A stretch of DNA of 64,000 bases from Flavobacteriales bacterium (GCA_023251095.1 JAHEZL010000018.1:1-64000); one strand, 5' to 3'. Shown: positions 17,496-25,962, counted from the stretch's first letter. Translations and numbers: made by a program. The notes: generated by a model from the sequence alone, not told the origin.

Positions 17496-17610
17496 CGAAA
17501 TTCCCTTTTATTTGTTTTAAGGTTTGTATAGCAATGAATCAATTACCATAGTGACAAAAAAGAGGTAAACCACTGAAAAAAAACATTTCATTGGTTAATG
17601 GGATAAATGA

Positions 17611-17633
17611 AAAAAAGCCCTGATATTCAGGGC
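17611..17633 (-). terminator. Intrinsic terminator left of R4
   Basis: Stem GCCCTGA / TCAGGGC with a three-base loop (17617-17633) is followed on the minus strand by seven T. It would end TA3 transcription before the TA2 promoter. Confidence 0.7.
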
Positions 17634-17649
17634 GTTTAGTGTTTGTGAA

Positions 17650-17750
17650 ATTTGTTCCGGCAGTAAACAAATTCTGGCGGGAAGAGCGTTCCGCCTTTCG
17701 AACCAATTTTTGAAAGATTTGAATATTTTGAATGGCTTTCTTCGAGATTC
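17650..17750 (+). repeat. Accessory-region repeat R4
   Basis: Near-identical to R3 over 85 bp (81 matches) and alignable with R1, R2, R5 and R6. It lies between the TA3 toxin and the terminator at 17611. From here to 17892 there is only AT-rich sequence with no gene. Confidence 0.85.
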
Positions 17751-17892
17751 TTTGAAATAGAGTTGAAGTTTCTTTTCAACAAGTAAAATATTTTTTTTTA
17801 GGTGTTTGTCCTATTTTTAAGTACGATGTTGCAGTAATTTAATGCATTCGTCGTAATTCCCTAATTACCAATTCTTGAATTTATTAGTGAGA

Positions 17893-18204
17893 TTATCTTA
17901 AGTTCTTTTTAATACGTTCGTCCCAGCTACTTGGGTCTTTACTGGTGTGAAATACTGCAATTACTTTCAGTTCTTTTTTATCAATGAAATAATGAATACC
18001 AAAGGGAAAATCTTTAGTGAAAAAGATTCTTAACTTTTTGTATTTGAGTTGGCAGATATTTGGATTCTGAGAAATAGCATTTAAACCATCATTAATAGCT
18101 TTTTCAAAGGAATCACCTAAGCTACTTTTCTGCATTTCATACCAGTGAAAGGATTCGTAAATATCCCATTCAGCTTCTTGCGAAAGGAGAACGGTGTATT
18201 TCAT
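17893..18204 (-). CDS. Type II toxin, ParE/RelE superfamily (TA3)
   Basis: The 103-residue protein begins MKYTVLLSQEAEWDIYESFHWYE, with a helical first half (to about 55) and the ParE-like C-terminal strands KKLRIFFTKDFPFGIHYFI and LKVIAVFHTSKDPSSW. This pattern, together with the antitoxin family beside it, supports a ParE-type gyrase or RelE-type ribosome toxin. The start codon directly follows the antitoxin stop with no gap. The gene lies between repeats R4 and R5. Confidence 0.82.
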   Translation of the reverse strand: MKYTVLLSQEAEWDIYESFHWYEMQKSSLGDSFEKAINDGLNAISQNPNICQLKYKKLRIFFTKDFPFGIHYFIDKKELKVIAVFHTSKDPSSWDERIKKNLR

Positions 18205-18405
18205 CTAGGAACGCAATCTTTTTTTTACGTCAGCCCAAGTAGAGAAAGTAGTTTCATCATTATTTACTCTTTCCATTCGTTTATCCAGCTCTTTTTTTTG
18301 AGCTGCAGATATTTCAACAGAGGAAGTATCTATGGTGTTCCAAATCTGTTGCATTAGATTTAGTCTTTCGGTTACGCTTAGTTTTAATATATCTTGCATT
18401 CCCAT
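18205..18405 (-). CDS. Antitoxin of TA3, addiction-module (Unstab_antitox) family
   Basis: The 66-residue product (MGMQDILKLSVTERLNLMQQ...) fits the addiction-module component family. It has an LSVxERLxLxxxIW helix, a KKELDKRMERVNND helix and the C-terminal STWADVKKRLRS. I chose ATG 18405 over TTG 18426, since the latter lies inside the -7 box. This antitoxin family is usually paired with RelE/ParE toxins, as found here. It differs from the TA1 and TA2 antitoxins although the promoter is shared. Confidence 0.82.
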   Translation of the reverse strand: MGMQDILKLSVTERLNLMQQIWNTIDTSSVEISAAQKKELDKRMERVNNDETTFSTWADVKKRLRS

Positions 18406-18431
18406 AACACAGTCATTTATACTCAAATATA
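18406..18431 (-). promoter_or_regulatory. Promoter of TA3
   Basis: TATATTTG (18431-18424, minus strand) followed by AGTATAAATGACTGTG and the ATG 18 bases after the box. The segment from about 25 bp upstream to the start is nearly the same as at TA2, though the genes differ. Confidence 0.72.
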
Positions 18432-18512
18432 CGAAATTCCCTATTATTTGTTTTAAGGTTTTCAGAAATGGAAATTCTTTTTTTATTAAATTATAAGTAA
18501 GGATTTATAAAA

Positions 18513-18523
18513 GGGATTCGAAC
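18513..18523 (+). repeat. tRNA T-arm-like core GGGATTCGAAC
   Basis: This 11-mer equals the T-arm segment of the tRNA-Ser gene (23867-23877) and recurs at 20235 and 23678. It lies left of repeat R5 and its terminator, in the same order as the other copies. Confidence 0.6.
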
Positions 18524-18590
18524 TACTATATCTTTGATAATCAACGATTTGATTTGTTGGCGGAAGATGCTCTAGAAAATCTAGAACATC

Positions 18591-18625
18591 AAAAAACCCT
18601 TGATAATTCTAGATTACCAAGGGTT
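18591..18625 (-). terminator. Intrinsic terminator left of R5
   Basis: Stem AACCCTTG / CAAGGGTT (18595-18602 with 18618-18625) has an AT-rich loop and is followed on the minus strand by six T. It ends the YwqK-like gene's transcript. Confidence 0.65.
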
Positions 18626-18635
18626 AACTAATTTA

Positions 18636-18771
18636 TGGCGGACTGCAAGGTCAATATTTTGAACAAGCTGTTGAAGGATTTGGAACTTTTAAGTGCGTTT
18701 TATGAGAATTGAATCGGTTAAGAGAGTTTTAGTTTTTACGAAAAATGCAAAATGTTCGAAATAGTAGATAG
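18636..18771 (+). repeat. Accessory-region repeat R5
   Basis: About 136 bp starting TGGCGGACTGCAAGG; over its first 58 bp only about six bases differ from R6. It contains TTTTGAACAAGCTGTTGAAGG and ends with AAAATGTTCGAAAT, both shared with R6. It lies 25 bp downstream (minus sense) of the YwqK-like gene. Confidence 0.85.
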
Positions 18772-18796
18772 TTCTTTTTATTACTTCTTGTTTTTT

Positions 18797-20116
18797 TTAC
18801 TTGATTATTTCTTCACCATTTTCGTAAATAGTTTCTTTCTTTAAATTACCATCGTCATCATATGACTTTGTAATGCCGTGCTCTTTTCCATCAGCCATTT
18901 CTTGATACAAACTCAAATTCCCATTTCTATAAGAATATTGTTTTCCGTGTCTTTTGTAATTTTTATACTCTTGTTCGTTTCGATCTATTTCTCCTTCAAA
19001 AATTGAGTATTCATTAATATATAATCCTGTTCCATTAATTAAAATTTGTTCTCCTTTTTCATTCCAACAATTGTGAATTAAAAAATCGCCATTTTTAAAT
19101 TCTGCTTCTAGTTTCTTATTACCATTTTTATAAAATTCAAGCCATTGTCCTTCTCTTTCGTAGTCACTTATATAAGTTCCTGTTTCTGCTAATTGACCAT
19201 TGTCGTACCATTCTTTATGCTCGCCAATTCTTTTGTCATTGTCAATTTGTTTATGCTCTAATTTTTGGAAATTTCCATTTTCATAATACCATGTATGTTC
19301 AGTTTGATTTTTTGAACTGTCTTTTCTGATAGTATACTTTTTATTCCCATTATCATAAAATTCCATTCTCTCACCGGTTTGTTCACCAGCTATATAATAT
19401 ATTTCTTCTTTTGATTTTCCATTTTCATAAAAGCTTTTGAATGTGCCCGAAACCACTCCTTTTAAAAGTGGAATAATTTCCTTTACCTTTTTATCTGCAT
19501 AATATGTTGTAAGATCGCCTGAAAAGCTTAAGTCAAATTCTTTGCCCTCTTCATCAACGCATATTTCATTGGGATGACTCCGAAAATACTTCTCAATGTT
19601 TTTCATTGTCCGGCCATTGAGATTATAATACTCAGTGTCTAAATCGTCAAAGTTTTTGATTTCTTTATATAAATTACTTAAAGCTTCCAATCCACCTTGT
19701 CTTGCATCATTAATTTTCTTATTTTCCTTTAGATATAGGTCGTACGAACGATTAACGAGCTCAGCCATTTTATTATCGTCAATATATTTCAATGCTTTTA
19801 TAATTGTAGGAACATATTTCCCTCCGTCGTTAAAGTAGAACTGAGTAAAACCACCATTCGTTACTTGGGCATCTAAATACCACCAATAATAAAGTGCTTT
19901 CTGCCCATAAGATAATGTATTGCCTTTTGTCGATGCTACTCTTATATCTTGTATAAAATCGGAAATTGGTTCGAGAACAAACCAACAAAAGTCGGAGCCT
20001 GTCAATTTGAAAAAGTCCCCTTTATTTAGTTTTGGTCTAAAATGTTTTGTTTGGTCAAATTCCCAATAAGGATCGTTTTTGGGTTTGTCTTGCCCAAATA
20101 AATTAAATATGTTCAT
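18797..20116 (-). CDS. DUF4375 domain fused to YwqK-type MORN-like repeats
   Basis: The 439-residue protein (ATG 20116; a TTG lies two codons upstream) has an N-terminal DUF4375/DMP19-type domain at about 50-190, with ALYYWWYLDAQVTNGGFTQF as its signature. About nine YwqK-type repeats of the form ENGKxxxxxYxxGxxxGxxxxYxxNG run to the C-terminus. YwqK proteins are often annotated as antitoxin-like and MORN-type repeats bind proteins or membranes, but no activity is proven. There is no signal peptide. It occupies the R5-R6 segment alone. An immunity or protein-binding role is only a guess. Confidence 0.7.
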   Translation of the reverse strand: MNIFNLFGQDKPKNDPYWEFDQTKHFRPKLNKGDFFKLTGSDFCWFVLEPISDFIQDIRVASTKGNTLSYGQKALYYWWYLDAQVTNGGFTQFYFNDGGKYVPTIIKALKYIDDNKMAELVNRSYDLYLKENKKINDARQGGLEALSNLYKEIKNFDDLDTEYYNLNGRTMKNIEKYFRSHPNEICVDEEGKEFDLSFSGDLTTYYADKKVKEIIPLLKGVVSGTFKSFYENGKSKEEIYYIAGEQTGERMEFYDNGNKKYTIRKDSSKNQTEHTWYYENGNFQKLEHKQIDNDKRIGEHKEWYDNGQLAETGTYISDYEREGQWLEFYKNGNKKLEAEFKNGDFLIHNCWNEKGEQILINGTGLYINEYSIFEGEIDRNEQEYKNYKRHGKQYSYRNGNLSLYQEMADGKEHGITKSYDDDGNLKKETIYENGEEIIK

Positions 20117-20234
20117 TGTCAATAGAATTATTAAACAGTTGTTTCATTTTTGGAAGTTGCGTCTTTGCATCTTAACATGGGAAAAGCAGGTTTCAATATT
20201 ATGCTAATCTAATTATTATCAGAATCATCTGAAA

Positions 20235-20410
20235 GGGATTCGAACACTTAATTTACTGGAAAAGAAATCATTGCAAGAAGAGGTGAAATATCACCAAAAA
20301 AGTTCGAACATCTATTTTTGAAAAATGGCATCTCCTGAAAACCAACAATGTCAATGGATTTGAAAGAAAATAAAAAAGGGACTCTACATTTTTTCTGTAA
20401 AGTCCCTTTC
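20235..20410 (+). repeat. Direct repeat of the tRNA-Ser 3' flank (left copy)
   Basis: This copy holds the T-arm core GGGATTCGAAC (20235-20245), a 32-bp box (20295-20326) identical to 23738-23769, and a terminator hairpin (20378-20405). With the next six bases it completes GTAAAGTCCCTTTCTGCGGA (20397-20416), identical to 23841-23860 beside the tRNA. The matching right copy is 23678-23860, so the two form direct repeats of about 180 bp. Confidence 0.85.
20372..20405 (-). terminator. Intrinsic terminator, copy of the tRNA-Ser terminator
   Basis: GGGACTCTACA pairs with TGTAAAGTCCC across a short T-rich loop; on the minus strand the hairpin is followed by TTTTTT. It is nearly identical to the hairpin after the tRNA-Ser gene. 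Confidence 0.7.
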
Positions 20411-20547
20411 TGCGGACTGTAAGGTAAAGATTTTGAACAAGCTGTTGAAGGATTTAGAGCTTTTGAGTGGGTTAAATTGCGATTAAACCTTTTAAGAGGG
20501 TTTCATTCTTCCTTAAAAACACAAAATGTTCGAAATGTAAAATAGTA
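20411..20547 (+). repeat. Accessory-region repeat R6
   Basis: About 137 bp starting TGCGGACTGTAAGG, homologous to R2 and R5 throughout and to R1, R3 and R4 in its first 80 bp. It directly continues the tRNA-flank repeat to its left. From 20548 to 20683 there is AT-rich leader of the Crp-like gene. Confidence 0.85.
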
Positions 20548-20683
20548 TCTACTAGATGCTCCAAGTGGCATTTATGTGTTTTAAGAAAACAATAAAATGA
20601 ATTCCTTTTTTATATCTTCATCCATTCCGAAAAACGTTGTACGTCATTTTAAGGAACGGATTGTACCACAAAACAGCTAGCAA

Positions 20684-21247
20684 ATGACAGAACTTTTTGA
20701 CTATTTCGATAAATTCTTAAAGCTTTCAGACAACACAAAAAAAGCCTTAGCCGAACTATGCTCAAATGTTACTATAAAAAAGAATGATACTTTACAACCA
20801 TTCGGACACACTTGCAAAACAATTTATTTTTTAAAATCAGGTATTGCCCGAATTTACTATTACAAAGACGGCACTGATATTACAGAGTGTTTTGCTTTTG
20901 AAGGTAATATTATCGCAAGAGTGGAAAGTTTATTTACCGGGAAACCTTCTCAAAAAGCAATTCAAATATTGGAAAATGCTGAAATCATTGCAATAAATGC
21001 TACGCAGCTTTTTAAGCTCTATGATACCTATCCGCAAATTGAAAGATTATTTCGTTTGATATTTGAATCGGCTTATGTTGATACTCTTAACCGCATTGAA
21101 GGCATTCAATTTCATTCAGCAGAAGAACGATATTTAGATTTACTAAAAAGAACTGAAATCGTTCAAAAAATCCCTTTGAAGCACATTGCTTCCTATCTTG
21201 GTATTACACAAGTATCTTTAAGTAGAATTCGAGCGACAGTAAAGTGA
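20684..21247 (+). CDS. Crp/Fnr-family transcriptional regulator
   Basis: The 187-residue protein has a cyclic-nucleotide-binding-like beta-roll (about 20-115, with GHTCKTIYFLKSGIARIYY) and a short C-terminal helix-turn-helix containing IPLKHIASYLGITQVSLSRIR. It lacks the four cysteines of Fnr, so it is not an iron-sulfur sensor. This short form, common in Bacteroidota, usually acts as a local regulator. It is the first of three plus-strand genes that share one repeat-bounded segment and probably controls the sulfur-handling and transport genes that follow. Confidence 0.85.
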   Translation: MTELFDYFDKFLKLSDNTKKALAELCSNVTIKKNDTLQPFGHTCKTIYFLKSGIARIYYYKDGTDITECFAFEGNIIARVESLFTGKPSQKAIQILENAEIIAINATQLFKLYDTYPQIERLFRLIFESAYVDTLNRIEGIQFHSAEERYLDLLKRTEIVQKIPLKHIASYLGITQVSLSRIRATVK

Positions 21248-21320
21248 TTATTTATCATTTGTTAAAGGAATTCATATCTATCAGTCCGACTTTAGTAGAA
21301 TAATTTAAAATCATTTTACA

Positions 21321-22427
21321 ATGGCAACAATTAATGAAATTGATACTCATAAATTAAGTGACTGGTTAACAGAAGGGAAAAAAGTAACTATTCTCGACAT
21401 AAGGACCTTGGAGGAAAGGAACGAGTGGTACATTCCCAATAGCATTCACGCCAATGTTTACGACAGTTTAAATGCTGGGAATTCAAGTGCATTAGATGAT
21501 TTAGTAATTGACAAAAGTATACCAGTAGTAACTTATTGCGGCGGAGGAAGGCTGAGTAAGTTTGCTGCTGAAATTCTCACAAAAAAAGGCTTTGATGCCC
21601 ATTCTCTGAAAGGTGGAATGAAAGCTTGGAATTATGCTTATGACACAAGTGTTTTGGATTACGGGAATTTCAAAATCATTCAAGTACGCCGCGTTGCAAA
21701 AGGTTGTTTATCATATATTATCGGTTCGGGAAATAGCGCTATTGTTATTGATGCCTCCATTGATCCATCAATATATAATAACATAGCGAACACAGAAGGT
21801 TGGAAAATCAATTTTGTAAGCGACACACATATTCACGCCGATTATGTTTCACGAACAAAGGAATTGGCAAACTATACTGATTCAAAATATTTAATGAATA
21901 GCAACGCGAAAGTTGAGTATCCTTTCATTCCATTGGCGAACAATGAAATGTTGACCATTGGAGAAATCAAAATAAAAGTAATGCATACACCTGGGCATAC
22001 TTGGGAAAGCACTTCTTTTTTAGTTGACAATAAGGCTTTACTAACTGGTGATACACTGTTCACAGATGGCATTGGTCGACCAGACCTTAAAGCGGACGAA
22101 GAAGAAGCTAAAAAGAAATCTACCGAATTATATAATTCACTTCAATTGATAAGTGCTTATAGTGATGACCTGCTTATTTTACCTGCACACATTTCAAAAC
22201 CTATTGAAATCGGACAAGCAATAATTGCAGAAAAATTGGGGACACTTAAAAAAAATATCCCTGCATTGACTTTGCCCATAGAGCAATTTGTAGAAAGTAT
22301 TTTATCAAAACTTCCTCCATCACCTCCAAATTATTTGACTATTGCTGAAATAAATAAATCAGGAAATATTGCTGATTTTATTGTTGCCGACCTCGAAGCA
22401 GGAGCAAATCGCTGTGCAATAAAATAA
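21321..22427 (+). CDS. Rhodanese - metallo-beta-lactamase fusion, persulfide dioxygenase-like
   Basis: The 368-residue protein has an N-terminal rhodanese domain (about 1-105, active-site loop YCGGGR with the Cys nucleophile). An MBL-fold domain follows, with THIHADY, HTPGHTWES and LLTGDTLFTDGIGRPDL. The last two motifs are those of ETHE1/Blh-type persulfide dioxygenases, which oxidise glutathione persulfide to sulfite. The usual HxHxDH ends in Tyr here (HIHADY); the mononuclear iron enzymes use the first His, a later His and an Asp, so activity may survive. Sulfide or persulfide detoxification with the downstream MFS transporter is likely but not shown. Confidence 0.8.
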   Translation: MATINEIDTHKLSDWLTEGKKVTILDIRTLEERNEWYIPNSIHANVYDSLNAGNSSALDDLVIDKSIPVVTYCGGGRLSKFAAEILTKKGFDAHSLKGGMKAWNYAYDTSVLDYGNFKIIQVRRVAKGCLSYIIGSGNSAIVIDASIDPSIYNNIANTEGWKINFVSDTHIHADYVSRTKELANYTDSKYLMNSNAKVEYPFIPLANNEMLTIGEIKIKVMHTPGHTWESTSFLVDNKALLTGDTLFTDGIGRPDLKADEEEAKKKSTELYNSLQLISAYSDDLLILPAHISKPIEIGQAIIAEKLGTLKKNIPALTLPIEQFVESILSKLPPSPPNYLTIAEINKSGNIADFIVADLEAGANRCAIK

Positions 22428-22438
22428 AATTCAGCAAA

Positions 22439-23644
22439 ATGAAAAACATCCAATTCGGATTGAAGGAAAACTGGAAACAGTTCTCACTTCTGGTTATCAT
22501 TAATGCCTTTGTTGGCGGAATGATAGGACTTGAACGTACTGTTTTACCTCAACTTGCTGAACAAGAATTTGGCATTTCTTCCAAGACAGCTATTTTTTCA
22601 TTCATTGTAGCCTTTGGAATTACCAAAGCCATTTGCAATTACTTTTCCGGCAAATTAGCCAATGCAATAGGGCGCAAGAATTTACTGGTCATCGGTTGGC
22701 TTTTTGCTTTGCCTGTTCCATTAATTTTAATTTATGCAACGAATTGGAATTGGATAATATTCGCAAATATTCTTTTGGGAATAAATCAAGGCTTGACATG
22801 GAGCATGGCGGTAATCATGAAAATTGATTTGGTAGGAAGTAAAAAACGCGGACTTGCTGTTGGTATTAATGAATTTGCAGGTTATGCTTCAGTAGGTGTT
22901 GTAGCATTTTTAACGGGGTATATTGCCAATACTTATGGAGTTCGTCCCTACCCATTTTATTTAGGAATTGCATTTTCCGTTATGGGTTTACTTCTTAGTC
23001 TTGTATTCGTAAAAGACACTAAGCATCATGTTAATAGTGAAAGTCAAGAGAGTACAATACCTCTTCTTAAAAACACTTTCATTGACACCACAATAAAACA
23101 CAAATCTTTAAGCGGTATTACACAAGCTGGTTTAGTAAATAATTTAAATGATGGGATGACGTGGGGACTTTTGCCCTTACTATTATTGACCAAACATTTT
23201 ACACAAACACAAATCGGAATCTTAGTTGCGGTGTATCCTTCTGTTTGGGGGTTAAGTCAATTGTTCACTGGGAAACTATCTGATTTGTATTCAAAAAAAC
23301 TATTGATGTTTTGGGGTATGATTTTACAAGCTGTTGCCATTATCGCATTGGTATGGGCAAGTGGGTTTTGGCATTTCGCTGCTATTGGAGTTTTATTAGG
23401 ACTTGGAACAGCTTTAGTATATCCTACTTTTATTAATGCTATTTCCGATTATACACATCCAACACAGCGAGCTGAAAGTTTAGGAATATTCCGACTCTGG
23501 AGAGATTTAGGCTATGCCATTGGTGCAATTATTACAGGGCTTCTAGCCGATAATTTTGGATTAAATATTTCAATCGTCGCTATTGGAATATTAACGGCAA
23601 TTTCAGCTTTTATAATTTTGGCAAGAGTTAAAGATGTAAATTGA
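22439..23644 (+). CDS. Major facilitator superfamily transporter
   Basis: The 401-residue protein has about twelve hydrophobic helices and MFS features such as GKLANAIGRKN between helices 2 and 3, with the related GKLSDLYSKK in the second half. It starts 11 bases after the rhodanese-MBL gene, so they are cotranscribed. Cargo is unknown; given its neighbours it may export a sulfur compound or other toxic anion. The gene ends 33 bp before the tRNA-flank repeat, completing the segment bounded by the two direct repeats. Confidence 0.82.
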   Translation: MKNIQFGLKENWKQFSLLVIINAFVGGMIGLERTVLPQLAEQEFGISSKTAIFSFIVAFGITKAICNYFSGKLANAIGRKNLLVIGWLFALPVPLILIYATNWNWIIFANILLGINQGLTWSMAVIMKIDLVGSKKRGLAVGINEFAGYASVGVVAFLTGYIANTYGVRPYPFYLGIAFSVMGLLLSLVFVKDTKHHVNSESQESTIPLLKNTFIDTTIKHKSLSGITQAGLVNNLNDGMTWGLLPLLLLTKHFTQTQIGILVAVYPSVWGLSQLFTGKLSDLYSKKLLMFWGMILQAVAIIALVWASGFWHFAAIGVLLGLGTALVYPTFINAISDYTHPTQRAESLGIFRLWRDLGYAIGAIITGLLADNFGLNISIVAIGILTAISAFIILARVKDVN

Positions 23645-23677
23645 AACAGCATAAAGAGAGAGTTTTTTTTTCTCAAG

Positions 23678-23943
<266 letters not shown>

Positions 23944-24083
23944 AATAATTAATGTGCAATGTTTATAACCGAAATCACAAACATTTAAAGAACAAGAGCG
24001 CAAATATAAGCCTTCAATTCAGAAACAACAATAGTTTAGAGAATTCTATGTGTTTTTTTTGAAAGAAACTGATGATTCTGTCT

Positions 24084-25619
24084 TTATTGATAGAGTTGGC
24101 GGTATTCTTTTTTGTATTCCTGACCAATAGAAATGTTTTTGATAGCGCACTGGCACCATACGTTTATATCCAGCAGATACTGATCCCAGCATTTGTCGGT
24201 AGGGATATTTTCTTCCTTGAATTTACTAACCGTTAGTTTTGCGATTTCCCGTTTTTCAGCCATTGGATTTTTTACAATGATATCCACCAGTGCTTTTCTT
24301 TGAAAAAAGTTCAATGATTCTTTCTCTATAAAATTTTTGTAGGATTTAGCCATATAGAAAGCAGCTTCGCTATTTCCCATTTCCAGATGAGAAAGAATTT
24401 TCATCAGATAGAATTCTGAATCAACGTAGGGAGTAGTGTGTTTTTCGGTATACAATTCAATGGCGTTTAAGGCCTTGATGGCATCCGAAAATTGTTCCAG
24501 CATAAAATGAATCAGACTTTTGTTAATATACAGTCCTACCAGATTATCGTTTATACCATCATCTTTAATTACTTCCTTTTTAAGATGCAGTTCACAGGTT
24601 TTCAGCGCTTCTTCAAAATCACCCGAAAACAACTGATGGGTATAGGTTAAATCACTCAAACAGCTTTCTGATAAAATAAAGGCGTGGTTTTCAGGATCGG
24701 TGATTTCTTCTTTTAACTCTTTTAATCCGTTGATACATTGAACAAATAAACCCTTGTTGAAAAAGCGGGAGGCAGCAATTCCCAGATTGGTAAAAAAACC
24801 TACAATTATTTCATTGGAGAAATAAGGTCTTTTGTTTTTATTGAGGCACAACTCCAGCAAAACTCCGGCTTCGCGGATAAATAAATCTTTTTCTTCTTTA
24901 ACGTAATGGTGGTAAGTGAGTATGGTTTGATGCAGGGTTTTAACTTTTTTGCTGGAAAGGAAGAGGAGGCGCTGATAATCGGCAGAATTAACCAGTTTGT
25001 CAAAATTGTTAAGAGTGACCTGACGGTCGCCGCGCCCCATCAGATGCGCAAAATAAAAAGCTTTGAAGCAGGCATTTGTAAAAAAAACAATGGCTTCATC
25101 CATGTATTTTAAATGCTTTTCTTCTTCTCTGTTCAGTTTGGAAAGGATGGCGGTTTCCTGCGGATTGACCTGATACGACGGCCAGATCTGGCGTTCAATG
25201 ATTAACGCTTCTACTAAAGGATAATAAATTTCTTTTTCCAAACCGATTTTTTTCGTCCGCTTTATAATAGATAAGGCTTCTTTATATAAGCCTTTGTCTT
25301 TAAGGATATCGGCATTCTGAATTTGCGTTTTTAAATTATAGATCTCCTTCTTTTCAGAATAGTAGTTCCTGAGGGCTTTTAAAATTAATTCGAACAAATA
25401 GTTCTTGGTTTTTGGAAGGTGATTGGCAAACTTTTCTTTTTTAACTAGTTTTTCAATTTTTCCTTTATTATATATTTTAACGCTGTTGTATATGTCGAAA
25501 AGCCTTACTCCATTAGCGTCTTCCTTAACATGCAGGGCAGCAAATTTCTTGATAAATCCTTTTTCAGATTTATCAAGAGAGTGTATTAATCGATGTAATT
25601 TATCTTCAGATTCGCTCAT
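24084..25619 (-). CDS. Helical-repeat protein of unknown function
   Basis: The 511-residue protein opens MSESEDKLHRLIHSLDKSEKGFIKKF and is predicted all-helical, with TPR-like stretches around FEEALKTCELHLKKE and FSDAIKALNAIELYTE in the second half. It has no signal peptide, membrane segment or enzyme motif. I recognise the style as a Bacteroidota conserved hypothetical scaffold, but not a named family. It stands alone on the minus strand after the tRNA-Ser gene, its 3' end about 140 bp from the tRNA 5' end. Confidence 0.65.
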   Translation of the reverse strand: MSESEDKLHRLIHSLDKSEKGFIKKFAALHVKEDANGVRLFDIYNSVKIYNKGKIEKLVKKEKFANHLPKTKNYLFELILKALRNYYSEKKEIYNLKTQIQNADILKDKGLYKEALSIIKRTKKIGLEKEIYYPLVEALIIERQIWPSYQVNPQETAILSKLNREEEKHLKYMDEAIVFFTNACFKAFYFAHLMGRGDRQVTLNNFDKLVNSADYQRLLFLSSKKVKTLHQTILTYHHYVKEEKDLFIREAGVLLELCLNKNKRPYFSNEIIVGFFTNLGIAASRFFNKGLFVQCINGLKELKEEITDPENHAFILSESCLSDLTYTHQLFSGDFEEALKTCELHLKKEVIKDDGINDNLVGLYINKSLIHFMLEQFSDAIKALNAIELYTEKHTTPYVDSEFYLMKILSHLEMGNSEAAFYMAKSYKNFIEKESLNFFQRKALVDIIVKNPMAEKREIAKLTVSKFKEENIPTDKCWDQYLLDINVWCQCAIKNISIGQEYKKEYRQLYQ

Positions 25620-25715
25620 CGGGTTGTAATGTGACTCGTTGTTAAAATTTTAAATATCAAACACTTACAGTAAAAAAGCAAGTTTGGAAAGGGAAATTAC
25701 AAAAGTTTTAATGTT

Positions 25716-25744
25716 TTGACTTCTTCTTTAGTACTATACTTTTA
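25716..25744 (+). promoter_or_regulatory. Promoter of the candidate structured RNA
   Basis: TTG at 25716-25718 and TACTTTTA at 25737-25744 are 18 bases apart. They fit the Bacteroidota -33 (TTG) and -7 (TAnnTTTG) elements with a single mismatch in the last base. Confidence 0.5.
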
Positions 25745-25929
25745 TACCATCAAGAAGGCGTTCTTTATATTACAACTGGTTCATAGAAAGTAAATTACAG
25801 TTCACGCAGAACAAGTACATTTCAATTATGGTGCCTGTACAATTTTAATACTAATTTACCCGTTAGTTTATTCCTAGATTTCTGCGTGAGCTTTGTTCCT
25901 CCATCCCCAATGGAGGAACTTTTTTTTTG
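25745..25929 (+). ncRNA. Candidate structured small RNA with intrinsic terminator
   Basis: No plus-strand gene lies upstream, yet a very strong plus-strand terminator ends at 25929. The preceding 150 bp can fold into several helices: AAGAA/TTCTT, AACTG/CAGTT, and a nine-base-pair closing stem CACGCAGAA (25803-25811) with TTCTGCGTG (25880-25888). That stem encloses GTACA/TGTAC and ACTAA/TTAGT. The arrangement looks like a multibranched non-coding RNA of about 185 nt. A 6S-like RNA is one possibility; I could not confirm a family. No convincing ORF spans it. Confidence 0.55.
25895..25929 (+). terminator. Strong intrinsic terminator without an upstream gene
   Basis: GTTCCTCC / GGAGGAAC (25895-25902 with 25912-25919), loop ATCCCCAAT, followed by nine T. 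On the minus strand no T run follows, so it acts on plus-strand transcripts. Confidence 0.85.
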
Positions 25930-25962
25930 TAAGCATTCGAAAGTAATAAAAAAATCACCTCC

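Noticed and set aside
8801-20547. Repeats R1-R6 as integron attC sites
   Set aside because: GTTRRRY-like GTTAAAT occurs only in R3 and R6, and no paired RYYYAAC is conserved. Spacing and symmetry do not fit attC.
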